DNA of 64,000 bases from Variovorax sp. PBL-E5 (GTDB lineage Bacteria; Pseudomonadota; Gammaproteobacteria; Burkholderiales; Burkholderiaceae_C), in NCBI RefSeq assembly GCF_901827185.1, contig NZ_LR594671.1, positions 5,326,001-5,390,000 on the forward strand. The letters are read 5' to 3'. This document shows positions 15,955-24,747 of this stretch, in pieces (the stretch's first letter is position 1; the number at the start of each line of letters is the position of its first letter). The notes under the pieces were generated by a model. That model worked only from the letters and a program-made list of their open reading frames with translations. It was not told the origin of the DNA and searched no databases. The translations under genes and the position numbers were made by a program.

Positions 15955-16509
15955 TCAGTTCGCGGGCCGGCCCTGACCCGGTACCCAGCCGCGATAGAAC
16001 TTCTCGTAGACGTCCGGCGGCACCACGATCCCGGTGTGCGGATCGCCACCGTGGTCGAAGATGGCCATCATGTGACCGTCGTGATCGTCCAGGTTCTCGA
16101 AGGTGCGGAACACGCCGGGCGGCACGCTGATCATGTCGAAGGGCTCCAGCACCGTGCTCTCTTCCAGATGCTCGCCCCACAGGACCTTGAAGCGCGCATC
16201 CATCGGGATGAAGACCTCGTTGTACGGATGCGAGTGCACGGTCGGCCGGATTCCCTTGCCAAGGCAGGAGATGGAGACATGGAAGTTGTGCGCCTGCGTG
16301 AGCGGCGCAGGCCCGCCCAGCGCACCGGGGGAGATGACGTAGTTCACCGAGCGCCGCCCCTTCTGCTGCCTGAGATCGGGGAAGGCGTAGGGATCGGGCT
16401 CGAGCGCCCGGAAGCGGGCAATGCGACTCGCCATCTCGGCGGTGCTGACCTCGGCGCTATGGCCCGGCGTGCGCAGGTGGGCTGGATTGATCCGGCTTTT
16501 CGCGTTCAT
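15955..16509 (-). CDS. Cupin domain-containing protein
   Basis: A 184-residue protein with one cupin fold. The first motif is seen in GIRPTVHSHPYNEVFIPMDA and the second in EPFDMISVPPGVFRTFENLD followed by DHDGHMMAIFDHGG. His and Glu residues fit a mononuclear metal site. It is the last gene of a four-gene operon; its ATG overlaps the stop of the acyl-CoA synthetase by four bases. Such cupins may be dioxygenases, decarboxylases or isomerases. The operon context points to breakdown of an organic acid via CoA thioesters, but the reaction is unassigned. Confidence 0.78.
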   Translation of the reverse strand: MNAKSRINPAHLRTPGHSAEVSTAEMASRIARFRALEPDPYAFPDLRQQKGRRSVNYVISPGALGGPAPLTQAHNFHVSISCLGKGIRPTVHSHPYNEVFIPMDARFKVLWGEHLEESTVLEPFDMISVPPGVFRTFENLDDHDGHMMAIFDHGGDPHTGIVVPPDVYEKFYRGWVPGQGRPAN

Positions 16510-18644
16510 GCGTCGACTCCCTGGACGGGTTCCAATTGGCGTTGAACCACCACGGCATCGAGTGCCACACCGCCCTCCGCGTGCAGCCGCCAGGGATTGA
16601 CTTCGATGCTCTCGATTTCGCCGGCTCGCGCAGCGACATGGTCGGAGAAGGACGCGATCGCCGCTGCGACTTCCTCGATGCGTATGGCCGCGCTGCCGCG
16701 GACGCCGCCGAGCAGGTCCGCGACCCGCGTCTGCTCGATCATGCGGCGCGCCTCCGCGGCGTCGAAGGGTGCAGCGCGAAAGACGACGTCCCTGAAGACC
16801 TCGACCCAGGTGCCGCCGAGGCCGAACATCACGACCATGCCGAAGACCGGATCGAATTGCGCGCTCAGGATGGCGTCGATGCCGGGGCGCGCCATCGGCG
16901 TGACGAGAACACCGTCGATGCGCGCCTGCGGCAACTTGCCCCGTACGGTGGCCACGACCGCTTCCCAGCAGGGGCCGACGTCCTTGGCGGCGACATCGAG
17001 CACGACGCCGCCCGCCTCCGTCTTGTGCAGGATGTCGGCCGAGACGATCTTCAGTGCGTAGCGCGGCGCGCCCAACTCGACGGCGGCGGTTTGCGCCGCG
17101 GCCGCGGATCGGGCCACGCGTTCCGAGGGCACTGCGATGCCGGCAGCGGCCAGCACAGCCTTCGATCGCGCTTCGTCGAGCACGGTCCCGCTTCCTCGCC
17201 GTGCGGGGCCGAGGCTGCGTGGCCGTCGCACCGCATCGGACACGGCAGCGCCGATGCGGGTCACGGCCTGGATCGCGGCCACGGCGCGCTCCGGTGCCTC
17301 GAAGAGTGCCACGCCATGCTGTTCGAGTTCCTCGCGGACCGTGGGTGGGGCCAGCATCGACAGGATGAAGCGGGTGCCGGGCTGCGCGGCGACGAGTGCC
17401 AGCAGGGGCCCACGCAGCTGCGCCCAGTGCACCGGATTGCGGCCGACGTGAGCGAGGAAGGCGAGCACCGTGCCGGGCCGCACCTGCTCGACCAGCAAGC
17501 CCATGGCGCGGGCCACCAGGGCCATATCGCCGAGGACGGAAGTCGAGGTGTCGAGCGGGTTGGATGCCGTGGCCGCCGGCAGCCATTCGGACATCTCGGC
17601 CCTGGCCGCAGCCGGCAGGCCCGGCAGCTGCAGGCCGGCTGCGCTCGCCGCGTCGGCGATCAGCACGCCGACGCCGCCGGAGGTCGTCAACACGGCGAGG
17701 CGGCCGTCTTCCCGGCGCAGGTCGCGCCGGCGGTCGACGCACAGCGCGTAGGCGATGTCGATGAGGCCATCGAGCGTTTGCGCGCGCCACGCGCCGTACT
17801 GGCGCAGGATGCCGTCGAAGACGGCGTCGTTGCCCGCCAGCGCGCCGGTGTGGGTGGCCGCGGCCTGCGCGCCGGCCGCCGAAGCACCGGCCTTCATCAC
17901 CAGCACCGGCTTGCCGGCGGCTCGCGCGAGGCGCAGCGCCTCGATCAGCCGGTCGCCGCTGCGGCAACCCTCGAAGGTGGCCACGATGACCCGGGTGGCG
18001 TTGTCCTGCGCGAGGTAGGCGATGCATTCGGCGACGTCGACGTCCGCTTCGTTGCCGGTCGCGATCATGTGGCTGAAGCCGAGTCCGCGCGCCTGCGCCA
18101 GTCCGTAGCAATAGGAGCCGAAGGCACCGCTCTGCGACGCCAGGCCGATGTTGTTGCCATCGCGGCGCAGCGCCGGCCACGCGCCGTCGAGCGCCGTGGC
18201 GAAGGTGCCGAAGAAGCCGTCGACGGCATTGAAGAGCCCGAGGCTGTTCGGCCCGATCATGCGCATGCCGGCTTCGCGCGCCGTGCGCAGCAGCTCGTCC
18301 TGCTCGGCCATGCGGCCGGCGTCGGCGAATCCCGAGCTGAAGACCTGCACCGCCTTGACACCTTTCGCGGCGCAGTCCCGGAGTGCCGGCAGCACGTCCC
18401 TGGCGGCCAGCGCGATGATGGCGTGCTCCACCGGCCCGGCGGCCGCGAGCGAGCGGAAGGCAGGCAGCCCCTGCACGGTGTCCGCCGCCGGATGCACCGG
18501 GATGAGGGTGCCGCCGAAAGCGGCGCGTTTCAGGAATGCCAGCGGTCGGCCGCCGACCTTGTTCTCGTCGTTCGAGGCGCCGATCATCGCCACCGAGCGC
18601 GGCGCGAACAGCGGCCGCAGGCTGGCCAGGTCGAAGGTGCTCAT
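16506..18644 (-). CDS. NDP-forming acyl-CoA synthetase (acetate--CoA ligase family)
   Basis: A 712-residue protein. The order is a CoA-binding Rossmann domain (about 10-140, RSVAMIGASNDENKVGGRPL), succinyl-CoA-synthetase-like domains with the phospho-His in ATHTGALAGND (His265), and a C-terminal ATP-grasp domain from about residue 480 (ALKIVSADILHKTEAGGVVL, then FGMVVMFGLGGTWVEVF). This class makes acyl-CoA from an acid, CoA and ATP through a phosphohistidine, yielding ADP. The start is ATG 18644, seven bases after the crotonase stop. The acid activated is unknown. Confidence 0.9.
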   Translation of the reverse strand: MSTFDLASLRPLFAPRSVAMIGASNDENKVGGRPLAFLKRAAFGGTLIPVHPAADTVQGLPAFRSLAAAGPVEHAIIALAARDVLPALRDCAAKGVKAVQVFSSGFADAGRMAEQDELLRTAREAGMRMIGPNSLGLFNAVDGFFGTFATALDGAWPALRRDGNNIGLASQSGAFGSYCYGLAQARGLGFSHMIATGNEADVDVAECIAYLAQDNATRVIVATFEGCRSGDRLIEALRLARAAGKPVLVMKAGASAAGAQAAATHTGALAGNDAVFDGILRQYGAWRAQTLDGLIDIAYALCVDRRRDLRREDGRLAVLTTSGGVGVLIADAASAAGLQLPGLPAAARAEMSEWLPAATASNPLDTSTSVLGDMALVARAMGLLVEQVRPGTVLAFLAHVGRNPVHWAQLRGPLLALVAAQPGTRFILSMLAPPTVREELEQHGVALFEAPERAVAAIQAVTRIGAAVSDAVRRPRSLGPARRGSGTVLDEARSKAVLAAAGIAVPSERVARSAAAAQTAAVELGAPRYALKIVSADILHKTEAGGVVLDVAAKDVGPCWEAVVATVRGKLPQARIDGVLVTPMARPGIDAILSAQFDPVFGMVVMFGLGGTWVEVFRDVVFRAAPFDAAEARRMIEQTRVADLLGGVRGSAAIRIEEVAAAIASFSDHVAARAGEIESIEVNPWRLHAEGGVALDAVVVQRQLEPVQGVDA

Positions 18645-18651
18645 CGCCGGC

Positions 18652-19443
18652 CTACCTTCCCTTGAAGACCGCGGGCCGCTTCTCGCCGAAGGCATGAACG
18701 GCCTCGGCGTGATCGCGCGTCATCTGCGACAGCGTTTCCATCAGCAGGCCGTTCTCCATCGTGCCGTGGGCCAGCTGGCGGATCGTGTGGTTGATGGTGC
18801 GCTTGGTCCAGCGCAGCGCGAGGGGCGCAACCTTGCAGAGTCGTTCGGCGATGCCGTAGACCTTGTCGTCGAGCGCATCGTCGGGCACGCAATGGCCGAT
18901 GAGCCCGATGCGCGCGGCCTCCTCGGCAGGGATGCCGTCGCCCAGAAAGAGCAGTTCCTTGGCCTTCTGGAAACCGACCAGCAGCGGCCACATCAGCGCA
19001 CCGCCATCGCCGGCGACCAGACCCACCTTCACGTGTGGATCGCCGATGACCGCGCTCTGCGCTGCGACGGCGATGTCGGCGTAGACCGCGAGGGTCGCGC
19101 CGAGACCGGTCGCGGCGCCGTTGATGCGCGCGATCAGCGGCTTGGGCAGCTCGAGCATGCCGGTGAAGATCTCGCGGGCTTCTTCGACCGTGTCGACCCA
19201 CTTGCTGCGGTCGTCGATCTTCTCCTGCATGGCGACGATGTCGCCGCCCGAGCTGAAGGCAGTGCCGGCGCCGGTGAGCACGACCACGTCGCATGCGGGG
19301 TCGCGGGCGGCGTCACGGAACACCGTCGACAGCTCGCGGTGCATGCGCACGTTGGCTGCATTGCGAACCTCGGGGCGGTTCATGGTGATGGTGAGGATGC
19401 GGCCGCGATAGCCGAAGTCCAGGTGTTGGTAGTGTTCGTACAC
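18652..19443 (-). CDS. Enoyl-CoA hydratase/isomerase family protein
   Basis: A 263-residue crotonase-fold protein. The oxyanion motifs are FSSGGDIVAM and NGAATGLGATLAVYADIAVA. The start is a GTG at 19443, four bases after the SDR stop and about 10 bases after a GGAGGGAG sequence; the ATG just upstream is in a different frame. At the position of the first catalytic Glu of hydratases this protein reads DPHVKVGLVAGDGG, with His where Glu is expected, while the second Glu seems kept in KAKELLFLG. It may therefore be an isomerase, hydrolase or decarboxylase rather than a plain hydratase. Confidence 0.88.
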   Translation of the reverse strand: MYEHYQHLDFGYRGRILTITMNRPEVRNAANVRMHRELSTVFRDAARDPACDVVVLTGAGTAFSSGGDIVAMQEKIDDRSKWVDTVEEAREIFTGMLELPKPLIARINGAATGLGATLAVYADIAVAAQSAVIGDPHVKVGLVAGDGGALMWPLLVGFQKAKELLFLGDGIPAEEAARIGLIGHCVPDDALDDKVYGIAERLCKVAPLALRWTKRTINHTIRQLAHGTMENGLLMETLSQMTRDHAEAVHAFGEKRPAVFKGR

Positions 19444-19447
19444 GGGT

Positions 19448-20197
19448 TCATCTCCCTCCGGCGACGGGCAGGGTCGCGCCCGTGATGTAGCTGGCTTCGT
19501 CCGACAGAAGCCAGACGATCGCCTGCGCTGCTTCCATGGGTTCGCCGGCGCGCCCCATGGGCATGCGTGCGGCATAGCGCTGCAGCCGGTCGGCATCGCC
19601 GGCGGCCGCGTGGATCTCGGTGGCGAACAGGCCCAGGCTGACCGCGTTGACGCGAACACCTTCCTGTGCCACCTCGGCAGCGAGACCGTAGTTGAAGGCC
19701 TCGAGGGCTGCCTTGGCCGCGGCGTAGTGCACCAGCTCGCCAGGGCTGCCGGTCCTGGCTGCCATCGACGACACGTTGACGATGGCGCCGCCAGTCCCGC
19801 CGTGGCGGGTCGATGCGCGGCGCAGGAACGCTTGCGCGCAGAGGAAGGCGCCGACCACGTTGACCTCGAGGGTGCGGCGCAGCGTGGCCTCGCTCAGCTG
19901 CTCGACCCGGGAGATCTGCCCGGGCACACCGGCGTTGTTGACCAGGGCGCCGACCGGCCCGAATTCCTCGGCGACCTGATCGAACAGGCGCTCGACGTCG
20001 CCGTGCCGGCTGTTGTCGCCCTGCACTGCAATGGCCCGGCCGCCTTCGGCCCGGATCTGAGCGACCACCGCGTCGGCGGCCTCCTGGTTCGACGCGTAGT
20101 TCACGCCGACACTCCAGCCGCGCCGGGCCGCGAGCCGGGCCGTCGCTGCGCCGATGCCGCGCGAGCTGCCCGTGATGATGATTGTGGGTGATGCCAT
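19448..20197 (-). CDS. SDR family oxidoreductase
   Basis: A 249-residue classical short-chain dehydrogenase. It has the cofactor motif TGSSRGIG at 9-16, NNAG at 87-90, catalytic Ser143/144 in NVSSMAAR, Tyr158 and Lys162 in HYAAAKAALEAF, and ends SYITGATLPVAGGR, as in FabG-like enzymes. The start is ATG 20197. It leads the operon SDR, crotonase, acyl-CoA synthetase, cupin and would reduce or oxidise a hydroxyacyl or ring-derived intermediate. NADP is favoured by the Arg after the glycine-rich loop, but this is only a hint. Confidence 0.92.
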   Translation of the reverse strand: MASPTIIITGSSRGIGAATARLAARRGWSVGVNYASNQEAADAVVAQIRAEGGRAIAVQGDNSRHGDVERLFDQVAEEFGPVGALVNNAGVPGQISRVEQLSEATLRRTLEVNVVGAFLCAQAFLRRASTRHGGTGGAIVNVSSMAARTGSPGELVHYAAAKAALEAFNYGLAAEVAQEGVRVNAVSLGLFATEIHAAAGDADRLQRYAARMPMGRAGEPMEAAQAIVWLLSDEASYITGATLPVAGGR

Positions 20198-20327
20198 CAG
20201 GTCGTCTCCGTTGTGGGGAGCGAGTCTCCCGGCCAAGGCCGTGGCTGCCCATGGCGGGCGGCGCACATCGGTTATGCGCGGCGAGCCATACCGGGTGCCG
20301 ACGACCCGGCGGAGAATGACCTGCACC

Positions 20328-20807
20328 ATGTCTTCGACCACCGAAACCCGGATTCCGACGCTCTACGAATGGCTCGGCGGCGCACCCGCCCTGCTGCGCC
20401 TGACCACGCGCTTCTACGAGCACGTGAAGGCCGACCCGGTGCTCGCCCCGGTCTTCGCGCACATGGGTGAAGACCATCCGGCTCACGTTGCCGCCTTTCT
20501 TGGCGAGGTCCTGGGCGGTCCCGACGCGTACTCGCAGCACCACGGCGGCCATCCGCACATGATTCGCCAGCACTTGAACCGTCACCTCGAGCAGGCGCAG
20601 CGGCGGCAGTGGGTAGGTCTCTTGCTGCAGACGGCCGACGAACTGGGCATGCCGGACGACCCGGAATTTCGATCGGCGCTGATTGGCTACCTGGAGTGGG
20701 GTTCCCGATTGGCCGTCATCAACTCACAGGCCGGCGCCGAGGTCCAGGAGGATGCACCGATGCCTGCATGGGGATGGGGTGAGGTGAAGGGGCCCTATAG
20801 AGGGTGA
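20328..20807 (+). CDS. Group II truncated hemoglobin
   Basis: A 159-residue globin. Recognisable positions are Tyr of helix B in TTRFYEHV, a Pro/Phe turn in LAPVFAHM, the proximal-His helix in MIRQHLNRHLEQAQ and the helix G Trp in RRQWVGLLLQTADELGM that marks group II. Such proteins bind O2 or NO and are linked to detoxification. The start at 20328 (MSSTTETR) follows a Met at 20316 in the same frame, so the N-terminus may be four residues longer. It diverges from the SDR operon; no functional link is evident. Confidence 0.85.
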   Translation: MSSTTETRIPTLYEWLGGAPALLRLTTRFYEHVKADPVLAPVFAHMGEDHPAHVAAFLGEVLGGPDAYSQHHGGHPHMIRQHLNRHLEQAQRRQWVGLLLQTADELGMPDDPEFRSALIGYLEWGSRLAVINSQAGAEVQEDAPMPAWGWGEVKGPYRG

Positions 20808-20986
20808 GCGTTGGATTGAGTGGCTGCCTGGCGCTTCGACGCCGAAGTTTGCAGGTGCGCGCTGAATGTCTGTGAAGGGCCCACTACAGTCGTTCGAGCA
20901 TCTACGCCCAGCGACCGAATTGAAAGGCCAAGCGGACGTTGCTACGTCGAGACGTCGGGCCGAAAAACGGGTTTCCTTGACGCTCT

Positions 20987-22372
20987 CTACAGCACACCCG
21001 GGGAGACCACGGCTTTTTCAATCAGCCTGAGCAAGACCTCAAAGTCGACCGGTTTGGCCACGTGATGATCGAATCCTGCGGCCAACGCTCGTTTGTGGTC
21101 TTCTGGACTTTCGTAGCCTGTGAGGGCGATCAGCAGCGGGGACGATTCGCTTCCAGCGCAACGCTGACGCAGGCGCTTGGCAACTTCATATCCATTCATG
21201 CCGGGAAGTCCGATGTCGCACACCACGATCTGGGAGCGCTGATTCTCGAATGCGTCCAGAGCGCCCACTCCATCCAGCGCGACCTCGACCTCATACCCCG
21301 ACATTTCCAGCAACATGCGCAACAGGACACCCGCGTCGACGTTATCGTCGACCAGCAAGATGCGCGCTGAAACAAACGCAGGCTTGAGCGCCGGCACCGG
21401 CGCCAGGGCCGGTTCGTCGATCTTCTCCACGCGCGGCAGGATCACGGTGAACTCGCTGCCCGCGCCGAGCCCAGCGCTTCGTGCCTGGACCGTTCCGCCA
21501 TGCCGCTCGACCATGCTGCGCACCACCGTGAGCCCAATGCCCAAGCCACCTTGACTGCGGCTTAGCGAACGCTCTTCCTGAGCAAACAGGTCAAAAATAT
21601 GAGGCAGCGTTTCCGCCGCGATGCCGCTTCCGTTATCGGTCACCCGGATCACCACCGTATCTCGCTCAGGCCTTGCGCTCAAAGCGATGGCGCCACCCTG
21701 CGGCGTGTACTTGGCGGCGTTGTGAAGCAGGTTGCCGATGATCTGCGCCAACCGTGCCGGGTCCCCGTCCACGTACATGGGGCTGACCGGCATGTCGAGC
21801 GTGAGATGCTGGTGCTGCGCATCGGTGAGCCCGCGGTACATCTCGACGGCCTGATCGACGAAGTCGCCGACCTTTGTCGTTTTCCGCTGCAGAGTGACTC
21901 TGCCGCTCGTCACCCGCGACGCGTCGAGCAGGTCGTCCAGCAGCCGCGCCATGTGTTCGACCTGGCGGTGGATCACTTCGCTGATCGTCGTCAACCGGGG
22001 GTCGACCGTATCGAGCCGCTCCAGCAGTGCTGCGGCGCTTCGAATGGGCGCCAAGGGGTTGCGCAGTTCATGCGCCAGCATCGCGAGGAATTCATCCTGT
22101 TGGCGCTTCGATTTTTGCGTTGCTTCCTCCAGCTCCCCCGCGGCAAGCGTCGCCATGACCAGATGTTCGTTCGCCTCCCGCAAATCCCCGCTGTCTGCCT
22201 CGACAGTCGAGCGCGTCAGCTCCCACAAGTGCATGGTTTCTTCGCGGCGCGTCACCTCGTGTTGGCGCTGCACAAGGGACTGCTCTTGCGGGATCAAACC
22301 GCCATTGCCGTCCTCCGTGAGCGCTGGCGAGTTTTCGGACTCGGCCGTCTTGGGCGGGGTGAGGGGCGTCAT
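20987..22372 (-). CDS. Hybrid histidine kinase with C-terminal receiver domain
   Basis: A 461-residue soluble protein. An N-terminal helical region of about 95 residues has no recognisable sensor. HisKA follows with His101 in FLAMLAHELRNPLAP, then HATPase_c (N box NLLHNAAKYT from 214, DNGSG 246-250, GGLGIG 275-280) and a receiver domain with VDDN at 341-344 and phospho-acceptor Asp386 in VVCDIGLPGMNG. It has no membrane segment and no output domain. Its ATG overlaps the stop of the KaiC-like gene by four bases, so the two are translationally coupled and probably form one signalling unit. Confidence 0.93.
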   Translation of the reverse strand: MTPLTPPKTAESENSPALTEDGNGGLIPQEQSLVQRQHEVTRREETMHLWELTRSTVEADSGDLREANEHLVMATLAAGELEEATQKSKRQQDEFLAMLAHELRNPLAPIRSAAALLERLDTVDPRLTTISEVIHRQVEHMARLLDDLLDASRVTSGRVTLQRKTTKVGDFVDQAVEMYRGLTDAQHQHLTLDMPVSPMYVDGDPARLAQIIGNLLHNAAKYTPQGGAIALSARPERDTVVIRVTDNGSGIAAETLPHIFDLFAQEERSLSRSQGGLGIGLTVVRSMVERHGGTVQARSAGLGAGSEFTVILPRVEKIDEPALAPVPALKPAFVSARILLVDDNVDAGVLLRMLLEMSGYEVEVALDGVGALDAFENQRSQIVVCDIGLPGMNGYEVAKRLRQRCAGSESSPLLIALTGYESPEDHKRALAAGFDHHVAKPVDFEVLLRLIEKAVVSPGVL

Positions 22373-23832
22373 GATGGCCGCGGATGGCCCGTCAACAACG
22401 CATCCATGCCGGGTGTGGGCGGGCCGATCACGATGCCCGCATCGGTGACCTCGTAGGGGCGAAGTTCATGGCTGTGGTCGCTATTGCGTATCTTGACCAC
22501 GGCCATGACGCGCCTGAGTTGCCCTTCGAGTTCGACGTAACGCTGCACGATGATCGCGTCCGTGAGGAATGCCGCGCCGTAGGGGCTGAAGCGCAGGTCG
22601 GTGTAGCGGTCTTCCAGCTCTGAAATCATCAGTACGGCCGCACCCTTGCCTGTCAGCACTGCAATCATGCGATACAAGGACTCTCGGAAATCCGCCCGGA
22701 AGGTGGGTGCCAACGCGAGCTCGAACCCCGAGATGGAGTCAATGACAACCCGGGTCGCCCCGGTGCGTTCGATCAGTTCGGTCAATGCGTGAAGCGTCTC
22801 GTCAATGGACAGATCCAGCGAGCGCGTGTCGATCATCCCGACCTCGCCGCTGGCGATCAATTCATCCAGACGCACCTTGTGCGATCGCGCGGGCGTTCTC
22901 TCGAAGGCCGCGATGACTCCTTTTTCCCCCGCTCGTGCACCTTCAGCCAAGAAAGCCGCGGCAAGCTGCGACTTGCCCGAACCGGAGGGGCCCGCGACCA
23001 GCAACGAGTAGCCAATCGGCAGGCCGCCCCCCATCATTTCGTCCAGCAGAGGCACGCCCATCAAGAGACGTGGCGGCGCGGGACCGCGCTCGCCCGAGGC
23101 GTTGCTGTCGAGCGGCTGCGAGCTCGCAGCAATCGTGCGCGGGAAGATCTGGAGTCCATCGTCGCTGATGCGAAAGGTGTGCAGGCCTGGAATGGTGGCG
23201 TGGCCGCGCATTTTCATGATCTGAATCTTGCGCACGACCGAGTTGCGCTCGACGGACTGCGCCATCCACACGATGCCGTCTGCAACAGTGAAGATCGGAT
23301 TGGCTTCGCTCTCAAGGGTCACGTACTCTCCGATCAGAAAGGTCGTGGCCTGCCATGTGGTCAGGAGCATGCCCAGGCGCTGGACGAACTGCTGTAGATC
23401 CATCTCATATTTGCCGGCGCTCTTTGCCGACTCGACGACGGAGCGAAACGAGTCGACCATGACGAGGGCGGGTCCAAAGCGTTCGACCTCTTCCACGATT
23501 CGCTTCAGGACACGGTCGTAGTCGCCAGCGACAACCTCATCCGCCAGGTTGATGAAACGGATGGAGTCGTTGACCTTGGCGGCGTCGAAGAAGCTGTACT
23601 GCTGCTGGTAGCGCAGCATTTTCAGGGGAGGCTCACCCAGGACTGTGAAGAAGATGGCGCGCCGGTCCGGGTTCGCCAGCGCGAACATGATCTGGTGAGC
23701 GAGGGTCGTTTTTCCGGACCCTGGCGCGCCCGCGATCAAGTTGAAAGAAAACTCCGCCAATCCGCCGTGCAGTAGAGCGTCCAGCCCAGGCACGCCAGTA
23801 GGCAGTCGTCGGATGACAACTTTGTTGGTCAT
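22369..23832 (-). CDS. Double-domain KaiC-like ATPase
   Basis: A 487-residue protein with two RecA/KaiC domains. Walker A sites are GAPGSGKT at 35-42 and GPSGSGKS at 281-288; Walker B-like strands are ALVMVDSFR and RVVIDSISGFE. The domain order CI-CII and the length resemble KaiC. In the CII segment matching the cyanobacterial Ser431-Thr432 site the sequence reads GAAFLTDAIIVQRYVE, giving Ala421 and Phe422, so the usual autophosphorylation pair is absent. It follows a small unknown gene (TAA directly joined to ATG) and precedes the hybrid kinase. No kaiA or kaiB gene is nearby. Confidence 0.93.
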   Translation of the reverse strand: MTNKVVIRRLPTGVPGLDALLHGGLAEFSFNLIAGAPGSGKTTLAHQIMFALANPDRRAIFFTVLGEPPLKMLRYQQQYSFFDAAKVNDSIRFINLADEVVAGDYDRVLKRIVEEVERFGPALVMVDSFRSVVESAKSAGKYEMDLQQFVQRLGMLLTTWQATTFLIGEYVTLESEANPIFTVADGIVWMAQSVERNSVVRKIQIMKMRGHATIPGLHTFRISDDGLQIFPRTIAASSQPLDSNASGERGPAPPRLLMGVPLLDEMMGGGLPIGYSLLVAGPSGSGKSQLAAAFLAEGARAGEKGVIAAFERTPARSHKVRLDELIASGEVGMIDTRSLDLSIDETLHALTELIERTGATRVVIDSISGFELALAPTFRADFRESLYRMIAVLTGKGAAVLMISELEDRYTDLRFSPYGAAFLTDAIIVQRYVELEGQLRRVMAVVKIRNSDHSHELRPYEVTDAGIVIGPPTPGMDALLTGHPRPS

Positions 23833-24246
23833 TTAGAAATTCTCCTGGGAGGACTGGTCCGCACCATGCGTACTCCAAGCCGAATTCAACATACGAAGGG
23901 TCAGCGGTTCACCGATGAGCGAAATGAGGTGGTCGACCAAGGTGGAAATGAGGGTCCCTCCTGCGAACGAGCATTCAGCGGACGTGCGCGCCGCCAAGTC
24001 GTCGCGCAAAGCCTTGAGCAGCATGTCGAACGGGCCGGCAGCGAGTGGCTTGGCCCATTCGATCTGCGTGCGCGTGCGATGGACCGCGTGCGCGACCAGT
24101 GCGGTTGATGCCTGAGCGCCAACGACCAGGGTCAGCTCGTTATGGAGCAGACGCAAGACGACGGTCATGGCCTCCGCAATCTGGCCAGGTTCGGAACCGT
24201 CGCCGCAGTGCAGTGAAACCGCCTGCTTGATGATGTCTTCGCGCAT
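23833..24246 (-). CDS. Small protein of unknown function upstream of the KaiC-like gene
   Basis: A 137-residue protein, mostly helical by composition: MREDIIKQAVSLHCGDGSEP, then IAEAMTVVLRLLHNELTLVV. I do not recognise the family. The ATG at 24246 is preferred over an upstream start at 24333 because GGAGG lies six bases before it. The stop TAA is immediately followed by the ATG of the KaiC-like gene, so the three genes form a tight unit. An input or adaptor protein for the KaiC-like ATPase is a reasonable guess from position only. Confidence 0.7.
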   Translation of the reverse strand: MREDIIKQAVSLHCGDGSEPGQIAEAMTVVLRLLHNELTLVVGAQASTALVAHAVHRTRTQIEWAKPLAAGPFDMLLKALRDDLAARTSAECSFAGGTLISTLVDHLISLIGEPLTLRMLNSAWSTHGADQSSQENF

Positions 24247-24747
24247 GGCCCTCCAGCTTGGGTGTGGAATTGCATTCTTGGGCAATTCGGGCCAGTGCTT
24301 TCGGCACGCCGTCCCGTTGCGCCTTTTCTGCACGAGTGTTCTGTCTCAGCTCTGAGGCAGCCGTGCCGCTGAAAGGACAGCGCGCTCAGGCGAAGGACCG
24401 CGCGCTGGGGCTATGTGGATCCACGGCGAATACCGTTGCTGCATTGATCATTCTATGGGGCTGCAAGGCCCTGCACCAGCCTTGGGTGATGGATCGCGCC
24501 GATCGAATTGGATTTACCTCGTTAAAAGTGTCGGTGCCGCCGGGAGGCCCCTCCCGAATGACTGCTTCGGTGATATGAGCGGTCGCACCTCATCCATCGG
24601 GCGCTGGAGCAATTCTCCGCCGCAGTTTGGACAGATGCTGGCGAGGCGCTGTTCGGCGCGGTCACTGCGAACGGCGGCAGCCAGCGCTCGAACGCGCGTC
24701 AAGGTGGCATGATCGCGCGACGTCGAACCTGACACCTGGAGCACCCC
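24247..24747. other. Spacer between the KaiC-like unit and gloB
   Basis: About 500 bases separate two divergent units. Apart from one doubtful reverse-strand small frame with a CPNC motif, I see no gene. The stretch is less GC-rich around 24430-24540 and may contain promoters for both directions. Confidence 0.4.
24514..24702 (-). CDS. Doubtful small ORF with a CxxC motif
   Basis: Reading from a TTG at 24702 gives 62 residues, including RLASICPNCGGELLQRPMDE followed by VRPLISPK. The CPNCGGEL phrase is typical of the first knuckle of a zinc ribbon, but a second Cys pair is missing. There is no clear ribosome binding site. It lies upstream of and divergent from gloB. It could be a real small protein, a remnant of a larger zinc-ribbon protein, or chance. 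Confidence 0.25.
   Translation of the reverse strand: MTRVRALAAAVRSDRAEQRLASICPNCGGELLQRPMDEVRPLISPKQSFGRGLPAAPTLLTR

Noticed and set aside
16536..18665. A 709-codon open frame on the forward strand, antisense to the acyl-CoA synthetase gene
   Set aside because: The amino-acid composition is rich in His, Arg, Gly and Gln and matches the mirror of a GC-biased gene; the reverse strand has a clear full-length enzyme.
20808..20986. Short forward frame after the globin gene
   Set aside because: The frame has no family resemblance and overlaps the 3' end of the kinase gene; treated as plain intergenic sequence.
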